Shown: positions 35,701 to 47,700 of the stretch, piece after piece
How positions within the stretch are numbered: the stretch's first letter is position 1
Layout: every line of letters starts with the position of its first letter
Assembly (NCBI GenBank): GCA_946811185.2
Contig: OX328106.1
Coordinates: 3,842,746-3,906,745 of the forward strand
Origin: Hippopus hippopus
Lineage: Eukaryota; Mollusca; Bivalvia; Cardiida; Cardiidae
Length of the DNA stretch: 64,000 nt
Reading direction: 5' to 3'
Made by a program: the position numbers and the translations under genes
Notes under the pieces: generated by a model
Told to the model about the DNA's origin: nothing
Seen by the model: the letters and a program-made list of their open reading frames with translations, nothing else
Databases searched by the model: none

Positions 35701-38700
35701 TTTGATGATAGCGAAAGCGATGGACAAGAATCTTTTCACGAAAGTGATGAAAAAATTATTCTCAAAGAAATTTTGATTGATGCCATCGCTGTCAACAAGT
35801 TTGAAATGAAACAATCCGAATGAGATTGCGAGCTGGATGTTAACAAAGAAAGTGGGTGGGGTAATGAGGACTCACCACCAGTATTGATACCGTTCATTGG
35901 GGATTCTAGACTTACTGAAGCCCTCTCGTGTTTTTTAATTATTTCTTTGACGAAAACATGTGGATTTTACTTTGTGACATGACAAACAAATATGCACAGG
36001 ACCGGATTCGTGAAGGCAGGTTGAAGCCAAACAGCCGTCTACAAAAATGGACTGACACAACCGTGCATGAAATGAAGGTGTTTTTTGCACTAGTTATAGC
36101 AATGGGAACAGTTCAGAAAACTAATTTAGAAGATTATTGGAGTACTAATGAAGTTTCATATACCCCATTTTTTCGTAATTATTTGTCCAAAGACAGATTC
36201 TTTCTGATTCTTTCGAACTTGCATCTTGCTGACAATGATGCAAATCAAAGGGTTGACAAGCTGTTCAAGGTAAGACCGTTTTTGTCTATGCTTCAAAATA
36301 ATTTTGCAAAGTATAAGCCAGAAAGAGATCTTAGTTTTGATGAAGGCATTTGTCCTTTCAAAGGAAGAGTCTATTTTAGAGTTTATAACCCAATGAAGCC
36401 AAACAGATTTGGAATAAAACTTTTTCAACTCTGTGAGGCATCATCATATTGTGTTGGATTGGATGTTTATCATGGAAGTACTGACTGTACACAGTATGAT
36501 GAAGCATTAGACATGAATTATAATGACCTTACTCAAACATCAAATATTGTCCTCGGTATGTTGACAAAACTTGGAATGCTTGACAAAGGCCATCATATAT
36601 ATATGGATAATTATTATACGTCTCCTGAACTTTTCGATGTCCTTGATTCTTACAATACTTTTGCATGTGGAACTGTCCATGTGAATAGAAAAGAGGTCCC
36701 TAAAGCTTTTCCAAGAATACATCTTAGACAAGGAGAAGTTGTCTCCAGAAGAAGAGATAATCTGCTTGCTCTGAATCATCATGATAAAAGAGATGTTCAC
36801 ATATTGACAAACATTCACGAAGCAAAATTCATGCTCACAAATAAAGTGAACAGACAAACCAATGAACCCATATGTAAACCTATTGCAACTGTTGACTATA
36901 CCCAGAAAATGAGGGGAGTTGATTTGTCTGATCAAATTGTTCAGTATTATGATGTGCTTCGTAAATGTGTAAAGTGGTGGAGGAAATTATTTTTTCATAT
37001 CTTCAACCTGATGTTAGTAAATTCATATATGCTACATTGCAAATACGGAGGTCCACAAAAAAAACGTGCCCACACTGAATTTAGGCAAGCTCATGTCCTT
37101 GCACATGTGGAGTCTGCAACGGATGCCCGAGGCCACAAAGAAAGGGACGGCAGACTGCTGAACTGCTTGCTCGCCTCACAGAAAGGCATTTTATCAGCCC
37201 TATTCAGCCTAAGCCCGGGGCTAAGAAACAGAGGGTTGCGAGAGACTGCATTGTATGTAATAGAAAGAAAAAGGTCAGAGAAGGGTTCAAAAGAAAACAA
37301 ACTGCTTGTGAGTGCAATAATTGTCAAAAACCTATGAGTAATCCGCAGTGTTTTCAAAGGTATCACACACTAAACAGGGATGTAAAATTCCACTTGCCCG
37401 CTCGCATTTGCGAGTGATCTTTGACCTCAGACGAGTACAAGAAAAACCTGACTCGCCCAACTGGGCGAGTGTATTTTCTGACATATTACATGCACTTAAA
37501 GTCCGTAAAATTTGGTAAAATTCCAGTTGGAGAACTGCTAATCAAACGGAAGTTTACATCAGTTATTTGAGATTTTGTCTATTTACCAACCATTACATGC
37601 ATACACACAATACAATGTCAATTTCACCATGCCTAATCTCCATCAATCTCTACAGGGAACCAATCAGGTATCACGTACGAGATTTAGTCGCCGCCTATAA
37701 TTTCTGAAAGCTACGCTTTGATTCTGCATTATATATTGGGTATTTAGCAATGACCTCGGGTCAACTCGGAGTAAATCCTGCTGTCTACGCTTCGGTATTT
37801 ATTTCTTTTCTTATGGGAATAGCCGAGGGAATTCCAAACTGGTATAGTCGTTTTCTAGAAATATTCTGAAGAAGTGGCATGACCTATTTTTGATTAAATT
37901 GACTGAATCACAACAGATGCATTACCAAGAAGGTTATGTAAGATGACAATTACGTAAACAAATTAAAAGTTGATTTTGCGCTCGAACGGTAAATCATTTA
38001 ATCAGAAAATTTGACGGTGCAGATAACCTATTTTTAGAAGCGGTGTAGGGAACACCATCTGTTTGTTTACATTTACCTTCAGAAAATGAATTTCTCTCTT
38101 TGCTTGTTAATGAACAGACAGTTGAATAAAAAGCTAAAAATCAGACATGGTAACATTTCTTGACATTTATTTTAGATCAAAATTACGTGTACGTATAATA
38201 AATCACATGACTTTCAATTCTATTAGATGAATATTTCACAAAAAAAAGGGCGAGTGAAAAACTCTGCAGGGTGAGTAACCTTTAACACCTACTCGCCCAG
38301 CAGGGCGAGTAGATAAAAAAATAATTTTACATCCCTGACTAAAGTATTATAAACTTGTTGCCAGAAATGAGGAAGATACATCATCCTCTGATTCTGACTG
38401 ATCCTTTTTAGTTTTTTTATTTTTCATGATGTTTCATTAGTTAAAAAACACAAAAAATAACAAGCATGCTAAAATGTAAATTTATGTATCATGAAAGATA
38501 AAAAAAAAAATCACAACATCGGAAAGAATCTGTCAATTCTCTCTGCCATATTTATATTATTTATTTTGTTTTTCATTTGTGTAAATCTTTATGTAAAACA
38601 TTCATTTAATTCTTACATTGTTTATCATTTTTCATGAAATTTTTTGTTTTATTTTCATTCCGTTGAAATTCCAGTCATTTTCATTCATTTCTCTGCTCTT

Positions 38701-41700
38701 CTATTTGTCTGTATTTTCCATGTGATGTTGCATAATGCATGTTAATAACTCTCGCTTTCATGTTTACATGTCATAAACTGATAAAGATCAGAAGATTTTT
38801 TCTATATAAACATGTGAAACTTACATCAAAGTGTTGCTTATTCATTATGGAATAATTCAATATTAGTTTTTTTCATGAGTATTGGCGAGTTCTGATTGGC
38901 TGAAAAAAATTTTTCATAGCTCCATGAAAAAAAAATTTAAGCAGTTCCGGAACTACTTTTGCAGTCAAACTAATGTAAACAAACATGTATACGAGATTCC
39001 ATAATGTTTTTCTGTCTGATTTTATATCCAGTCCGAATTTCAAATTGCTAGCTAAATTATTTTCTCTGAACATTGAAAAAAATATCCAACAGTAAATTCA
39101 AAGAGAGAGCTTAAACTCATTGTCACTTTGCTGGGTCCTAACAAACTTATTTTCAACTTACTTCTAGCGTATTGACTTCTAATAATAAATCTACTACATC
39201 TGCCAATGTTCAACACTATAATGACGTCATGAATTACATCATTATTACGTCATGAACGAGCAGATTTACCGCGCTATGAATTATCGATGAAATGGACATT
39301 AAATAAATACGCAATGTTGGATTTACAAAAAAAAAAGCAGTTAGAGTAAAATTTGTTGTCTGTGATATTGAATTATAAGGAATGAAGAGAATTTTTTTTT
39401 TGTTTTCATGGAGGTATGAAAAAAAAAACCTAATCACACATTTGTATGAAACCGCGCTTCGCGTTTTTTTTTTTTCCATACCTCCATGAAAACAAAAAAA
39501 ATTCTCTTCAATCCTTAATCATTTTATCTTCTTACACTAATTACCAAAAACTAATGGTTTATCAGATAATGAGAATTAAATAGCAGTCCGAAGTCGAATT
39601 AGGTAAATTGCTTCCAGATGTAAAAGTTTTACCACAGTGGAGTGCTGATAAGCCATTAGTTACACAGCAGGAGAGGGATTAATAACATTTTTTTTTGTGG
39701 ATGAGTTTAATAAAATTATAAAATTTTACCTAAAACGCAAAACCATCTATAGATGCATCTGTGGTAATATCCATAAAACGCATTCACTTCTATGAAATAT
39801 GTACAAAATGATGTCAAAAATTATGTCACACAATTGTGATATCAAACGTGTATAAGATAAAAAAAATTTGTAATGGGTATATTGTACTGAAAACAAAGGA
39901 GGTTATGTGATAAAAAAAAAAAAATCCCTATGGTATGTACATTAATTCTCTAGTACACAAATTCTGTTTTTACAACCCAATGGAAGATAGTTTTTAAAAA
40001 CATTGAGGGAAAACGAGAAAATGCTGGTAACCAGCATTTTCTCCTTTTCCCACAATGTTTTGCCTTACTTTAAAGACGAGTCTAATCATTTGTAAGACAT
40101 CTAATTTGTCCTATTATTCTATAAAGTCAAAAATTTCTTATGGTATGTAAATTAACCCTCTATCACACAATCCTGTCTTTTAACAACCAAACGGAAGATT
40201 GTTTCTAAAAAACATTTAGGGAAAAGGAAAAAATGCTGGTAACCAGCATTTTCTCTTTTTCCAACAATTTTTCTTTTATTTTAAAGACAAGTCAAATCAT
40301 TTGTTAGACATCTAATTTGTCCTATTGCAATGGTTTCAATTTTGACAAAATCAAAATTTTGTCACTTGGGGAAGGGAAACTGGTTTAACTATCCATGCAC
40401 TCCTGGAGTTGCTGTAACCAGAACTATCCACATTTCTCTTTCCGAGCCACTGGTTGGGTTGTTTTCTCATGTAAACATGAGTTAGTAAGAGAGGAATGAA
40501 TCCTTTATTAATGGTTTCAATAACCATCAGAAAGAGTTTTGGCTTAGCCGAGATTCCATCTCACAATCCATGCATTTCCACTAAAGTATCGGTTATAGCC
40601 TGGTTTGGCCTGTTTAATTGTTGTTTTATCTCTTTACCAGAAAACAAAATGTTCAACTCCCCAACATTCAAGGCATTTTCAGACAACAAACTAGATAGGA
40701 TTCATCATCAAACAGGTGGAAAACCATGTGGGGAAATGGAGAAAATGCTGGTTACCAGTCCAAACTCAAGACTGCTTGGTTCAGAGTTAATATAATTTGA
40801 CTTGATTTTATGGTGTTTAATGCGGTTTTTAACATTATTTCAGTTATATTGCCACGGCCAGTGCACTTAAGTATGCTTTCCTAGGGTTTCTTTAACCAGA
40901 ACTCCACACAATAATCTTCGAAACCACTGGCTGCTTTCCCACATAACCATTGTTAAAACAATAGTCAGTAGCGAGAGAGGAATGAATCCTGTTGCAATGA
41001 CTATCATCAATCCTCTGAAAGAAATTGGCAAAGCCGGGGATCAAACCAGCAACCATTTGTTCTCCAGTCCAGTACACTACCGACTGTGCTACAGAGGCTC
41101 GGCGTATAAATCAAGATGTTTTCAATCTACCAGGTAATCCCTTTAAGAACACACTGTAATCTTACCCATCTGACAAACTCGGAGGTCAAATTTCCAAGGA
41201 AAGCAAATAGATTGAAGCTCAAGAAACAGAACACTGACACCCAATAGCCTTTCTCCTCTGCAAAAACAAAAATAGAAATATAACCACAACTGTTCCTCCC
41301 AAGTGCTTTGATACGGAATAAAGAAGTTTAACTCTTTACCAAAGGACAAAAATGTAGACTGGTCCAAATTGAAAGCATTTGCAGATGATAATTCAAGGAT
41401 AGGGCACCCTAATGGGATTTGTGTAACATCAGCTTTCATCGTACAGATTCAGCTAAGACTTGGGTAATCAATAACCTATGCAGGGAACCAGAATCTATCG
41501 GCCGATCAATTACAGATTACTCAAGTCTCAGCCAAATCAGAAAGGTGATGTTACAGGAATCTGCATTAGGGTGCCCTATCCTCAAATGAGGCTCAAATGG
41601 TGGAATTTGTGATAGGGTAGAAAACATTGTGGGAAAAGGAGAAAATGCTGGTTACCAGCATTTTCTCCTTTTCCCATGATGTTTTCAAAAGGCTTTGGCC

Positions 41701-44700
41701 CCAGGTTTGTTAAAATACGGAAACATGAGTTATAGAGCTATAGAGGTTAAATTCTTTATTACCAAACCACCTAAGTTTCGACCTGTACAAATCCAAATGA
41801 TCCGCAGAAGATGTTAAATGTGGCTGAAATGTAGGGTTTTGTCTTTGAAAAGGGAGAAAGCATTGTGGGAAAAGGAAAAAATGCTGGTTACCATGGTCCT
41901 TCAACCTCTGGATTGTGTGATAAAAGGTAAAGACATCTTCCATTGCTTCCATTTTGGATAAGTGTAAAATTTTGTATTCTGGAGAGACTGATTGATTGAT
42001 TTTATGGTATTTAACGCAGTTTTTATCATTGTTTCAGTTATATCGTGGCGGCAAGTGCACCTATCCATGCTTTCGAAACAATGGTCAGCAGTGAGAGAGG
42101 AATGAATCCTGTCCAGATAATTATCATCAATCCTCCAAAAGAAATTGGCCAAGTAGGGGATCGAAACATCAACCCCCTATTCTCAAATCCTGTACGCTAC
42201 CAAGCTACCGGGGCTCGGCCCTCTGAAGAGAAACTAAACCTTACCAAAAGATGGTTTGAATAACACTGTGGTGGTCTCGTTTGTACCGTTCACCTGAACT
42301 CGGATCATTTTTATATTACTCTGTATGGCGGGAAACAAGATCAATGTAACAGTAAAGACACACCATACGCCAAACAGCTGTAGCCAAATCTGAAACACAC
42401 AGAAAATAAGCAAATAAAATACATGTATTATTCAAGTGTCTAAATATATAAAAAATATCTGAGCAGGCTTTGTGACAAAGGGGCTTAACGAATCTGCAGA
42501 AAGTATCGACCCAGTCAGCCTGCGCAGTCTGCGCACGCTGACCTGGGCTGAAACCTTTTGCTGTTGGTAAATTTTCTGCATGTCGAAGGACTAGCGTATC
42601 TCATGATTACTGTATACATGGACATATACAGATGTCAAAAAATTTGCAAATTCCTGATTACAAACATTTTGCATATGGAAATGTTTGTGAATTCAAGACA
42701 CTTATTTTTTATTGGTATGCTTGTGGTAAAATACACAAACAGGAAAGTTTGCGAATTTTTTGAAATTCGCCAAATCGCAAAAATTTCCACATTGCATAAC
42801 TTTCCACTTATGCAGTAACTCGGTTGTTTGGCAAAGTAGATTTTATGGATCCATAATTATATGGTGACATCAGAGCTCCAGATAAGAGGGAGTGATGGTA
42901 TTCTAAATCCATTATTTCTCTTTCAAACCCTATGTTGTGGGTACTCATTAGAATCGTCTCGATGAGACAATTCTAATGAGTACCCATAACATAGGGTTTA
43001 GTGGTGAATAATTGATATTTTCGATTTTGAAATCAAAATCACTCCCTCTATCTGGAGCTCTGGTGACATGCTTGGTATCATGCGTCACATAGATGCATTT
43101 AACTATTTACCAAACAACAAAATTTTAGACAGGTCCAAATTGAAAGCACTTGCAGACGACAAAATAAACGTATTTCAAAAATTGAAATTTGTTTCCAGCG
43201 GGTAGAAAACATTGTGGGACAAAGAGAAAATGCTGGTTTCCAGCATTTTCTCCTTTTCCCACAATGTTTTCAAAAGGCTTCTATCTCAAGGTCGTAAAAA
43301 CCAGGGATTGTTTGGTAAAGAGTTAACCCCCTTTGGCAAGTGCATGACTCATCTATACGCTTTTCTCAACATTATTTCAGTCACATTGAAGTGGCCAGTA
43401 CACTAATTCCAAAAGTTTCTTTTATCAGTACTTAGCACAATATTCTTCCCAAGCCACTGTCTGCTTTTTCACATGATCATTGTTGAAACAACGATCAGCA
43501 TCGAGACAGAGAGATGAATCCTTTGCCAATGACTATCTATCATCTTTCCTGGAAAAGCAATTGCTTGAGCCGGGGATTGGAACAAGCCATCCCACAGATT
43601 CAAGGGTAGAAAAGATTGTGAGAAAGGGAGATGCTAGTTACGATGTTTTCAAAAGCCATTTTACGCCAGTCGTTGAAACATGGAATTGTTTGGTGAACCC
43701 TTTGCCACACAATCCCGACTTTTAACGACCCTTAGAAAGAAAGCCGCTGAAAACAGTGGTAAAAGGAGAAAATGCTGGTAACCAGCATTTTCTCCTTTTT
43801 CTACTATGTTTTCTGCCTTATCAAAGACAAATCTCAACATTTAATCCGCATGTATTTTGTTGTCTGCAAAATTTAATGCTGGTAACCAGACAAATCTAAA
43901 ATTTTGCTGTTTGGAGAAGAGTTCAGTGTCAAACTCATAACTATAATGTAACTGTGTAGATCTAAGATCAGGGTTTATATTCTGACCTCTGATCTTGATC
44001 TAAAATGCAAGCAATTATGTATTGTATGTAACAGAGAACATCTAGGATCAGATATCGTATTCTGTCATCCAATCGTCATCTAAAATGTAAGTCATTATGG
44101 TTCTTATGAGCATTTTGAAATTCTAGTTGCCGAACCCTGATAGCTCAGTTGGTAACGTACAGGACTTGAGAACAGGGGGTCATCGGTTCGATCCCTGGCT
44201 AGGCCAATTTCTTTCCGAGGATTGATGATGATAGTCACTGTGACAGGATTCATTCCCCTCTCATAGCTGACTGCTGCTTCGACAATGGTTATGTGGGAAA
44301 GCAGCCAGTGGCTTGGAAAGAATACTGTGCAGAGTACTGGTAAAAGAAACTCCAGGAGAGCATGGATTGCCACACTGGTCCCTGCGATATAACTGAAATA
44401 ATGTTGAAAACGGCGTTAAACATCATACAATCAATTAATCGAGTGAGTAGATCTAGGATCAGAAATCGTATTCTGTCATCAAATCTCCATCTAAAATGTA
44501 AGTCTTTATGATTCTTATATTATATTTCATGTGTCTAGTTTTAGAAATGTTATGGGTAAAGAAATGTCGTAATTTAAGCTGGGGGGAATTATTTCCCCAT
44601 CACAGTGAATATTTTCCTCCTGCCGAAAATCTGGAACTACTTTTTAAAGTTTTTTAAGTTTTTAAGTTTTAAAAGTGGCATTCGTTGACAAAATAATCAG

Positions 44701-47700
44701 AGGAAATATAATATATAATTTATTTGATCAGCTTGTGGTTAATATGGGGAAATATTTGCCTCAAAAGGGAAAGGTCTGTGAAAATAACTTGTGCCTTACG
44801 GCAGTCGTTATTTTCACATACCTTTCCCTTTTTTGGCAAAAATTTCCCCATATTAACCACAAGCTGATGAAATAAACTCTATATGATGAGCATGTTGAAA
44901 TTGTAGTTACCTTTTTAACAACTTCCCAATATGTCTTACAGGATTTCATAAAGGCATCCAAGTAATCCTGGCAAGTCATGGACACTTTATCTTTCAAAGC
45001 TCCAACCCCAACTGACTTCTTGTAATACTGATAAAATTCCTATAAAGAAAAGACAAAATGAAATAAATGTCCAGCGTTCAGGAAGGAAAATTAACAGTAA
45101 AGATAACATTCAAAGCCTCATAAACTGTTAAACCTTCACCAAACAACATAGCATTAAAATGACCCTAAAAAAGAAAACATTTTGAGAAAACATTTTGAGA
45201 AACCATCATTTTCTCCATTTTCCACAATGTTTTCTACACTTTCAAACATAGAAATCATTATTTTGGCCACAATCATCATCTGCACATGCTTTGAATTTGG
45301 CAAAGTATAAAACTTTGTTATTTAGTAAAGGGGGGGTTGAGGGGGCGCTATTCAGTGTCTGATTCAGTCCGCGATTGCAAAAATCACCCATATTTTTCAT
45401 TATTCAGGCACATTTTCAAAACCAGTGCGCTACAACCACATGCAAAAAATAATTAAGTACTTAGTGTTTGATCACTTGTTAAACTTAATGCTTGAATGTT
45501 GACATAAAAATCACGTTCACAGCCAGCACAACTGGATCAGATCATTCCTATGAATCAAGAGTGACTTCCCTTTCTTACCTCACTGACTTTGATTTTACGA
45601 ATAAAAAATGTCTGCCACTGTTTTTTTTTTTTTTTTTTCGTCTCAATTTAAATATATCAATTACATGTCTCCAACACTTATTTATCAATAGAGTGAAGTA
45701 CTGCCTTTCCATCCAAATACATACCAAAGCTGTCAAGATGAATTCATTTCAATATTACTATATCAGTTTCGATTAATACCCCCATTCCCGGAAGTTGATG
45801 ATTTTCTGCATATCAACCCAAACAAATAGCAGATAATATTGACAGTTCTGTTTTCTAAGACAGGCAAAATCAGAGCGGGTGGCAGTGAAGATGAACAACT
45901 GGTTTTGGAAAAATCTGTTGTCCAACATGCAATTCAAGGCCAGAAGGACACAGAGGTGAGCGTAACTGATGAAAGCGTAGGGGCTAGCATTTTAACTTCT
46001 ATTTACAGTTATGACTTTCAAGTTTCAAAGTAAGATTTTGTGTTAGGTATGAACAATACTAAGGCACAGTACTATAGAATATAAAGGGTTTAATAAATAC
46101 AAAAGAGATTAGTTCTGTTTCTTGCATTTTGTGGTTAATTTTGATCCCCCGTTCTTTTTAGAAATCCCCCTATGCTTATCAGAGTGATGGGCGACAATCC
46201 CTCACTGTTTTCAAATCCTGGATCAGACACTGGGCTAATCATACTTTTCTGACCTTAACAAACTTCAAAAAGACTTCATCACTGAATTAAATAAGGTGTA
46301 AGGGGTATTACTACATTCTTGTAACAATTTCTATCATGGGTAATACCAGTCATGTTACAAATTCTTTCATATGTTGCAACTCTCATCTAACAAATTCTGT
46401 CACAGGTGTTAAGAAACTCATGTAAAATTTCTGTCTGTGGTGTTACTACAATCATGTTACAAATTCTGTCAGGGATGTTACTACACTCATGTTACAAATT
46501 CCGTCATAGATGTTACTATCCTCATGTTACAACTTCTGTTATAGATGTTACTATACTCATGTTACAAATTCTGTCACCGATGTTAATACATTTGTCAAAA
46601 ATTCTATCAAAGGTGTTACACATGTTACAAATTCTGTCAGGGGAGTTACTACTCATTTACAAATTCCATCACAGATATTACTACCCTCATGTTACAAATT
46701 CTGTCGTAGATGTTAACATACTCATGAAGCAAATTCTGTCATAGATTGTTACTAAACTCATGTTACAAATTCTGTCATAGATGTTACTTATGTTACAAAT
46801 TCTGTCACTGATGTTAGTACACTTACCTGACAAATTCTGTCATTGGTGTTCCTAAACTCATGTTACAATTTGTTGGCGTTATTGCTACGATCACGTAACA
46901 AAATCTGTCACAGATGTTACCACAGTCATGTTACAAATTCTGTCATAGATGTTACTACACTCATGTAATGAATTCTGTCATAGATGTTACTGCACTCATG
47001 TTACAAAAACCTGTCATAGATGTTTAAACACATTTGTCAAAAATTCTGTCATAGGTGTTACTACACTTATATAACGAAAACCTGCCACAGATGGTATTAC
47101 ACTCATGTTACAAATTCTGTCATAGATGTTACTACACTCATGTTACAAATTGTCATTGGTGTTACAACATTCATGTTGCAAGTTTTCATAGATGTAACTT
47201 CACTCATGATACAAACTGTCAGAGGTCTTACCACACTCGTGTTACGAATTCTGTCATGGATGGCAATATACTAGTGTTACAAAATCATGTTACAAATTCT
47301 GCTGTAGATCAAACTAGAGCTGTCACTGAATGTGACTTAATACCCCCGCCAGCGTTTTGACAGAAACAGGCAATTGAACAAAAAATTTTCTAAGTTCAAG
47401 GGGAGATTACCCTGGAATCATAGGGAGTAGATGATTGAAAACTGCGTCTTGCACAACTTCAGTATTAGATCAATGTATCAACAAACTTTCAATACAATAG
47501 CAGCAACACTGTAGGAGGAGTTTGCGACACAAAATTACTAGTATTTTGTACACAGACGGACACACGGACAGACAGGCTGATTCCAGTATTCCCCCAAAAA
47601 CATTCGTTTTGCGGGAGTGTAATTACTCACAGTCAAAGGAAGCACAAAGTATGCATCAAAAGCAATCAGAAGAATCACAATGGCTACTATAAAATAGTAC

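Larger units (their letters stand above)
35375..39678 (+). mobile_element. piggyBac transposon, decayed, with nested insertion
   Basis: The left end CCCTTTTCCTGCTATG and right end (read inward) TCCCTCTCCTGCTGTG match at 12 of 16 bases, with a subterminal GCYTATCAGYRCT shared on both sides. Flanks are CTAA (35371-35374) and TTAA (39679-39682), i.e. a TTAA target duplication with one mutation. A related repeat at 20.3-20.7 kb shows the unoccupied TTAA. The element lies in the ENT intron between exons I and H, antisense to the gene. Confidence 0.85.
42464..43351 (+). mobile_element. GC-hairpin MITE with two nested insertions
   Basis: Removing the 192 bp palindrome (42871-43062) and the TTAA-MITE (43103-43322), with one copy of each target duplication, restores a ~460 bp element collinear with 29668-29930, from GTGACAAAGGGGCTTAACG to GCATGACTCA. 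Confidence 0.85.

Noticed and set aside
35928..37337. Domesticated piggyBac host gene
   Set aside because: The terminal repeats and TTAA target are recognisable, and the gene carries a premature stop, two frame changes and an insertion; it is a dead transposon unless core selection is shown.
44122..44200. Possible tRNA gene with perfect A and B boxes
   Set aside because: It is the 5' end of a family A SINE that continues to the conserved 3' tail at 44445.
45839..46033. Frame MTVLFSKTGKIRAGGSEDEQ... as a gene
   Set aside because: Lies within a TIR-bounded element, is short, and has no recognised motif; left as unassigned transposon interior.
46406..47360. 100-codon frames with repeated CYKFCHRCYYTHVTN motif
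   Set aside because: Created by the 36 bp satellite; no start context, and indels break the frame.
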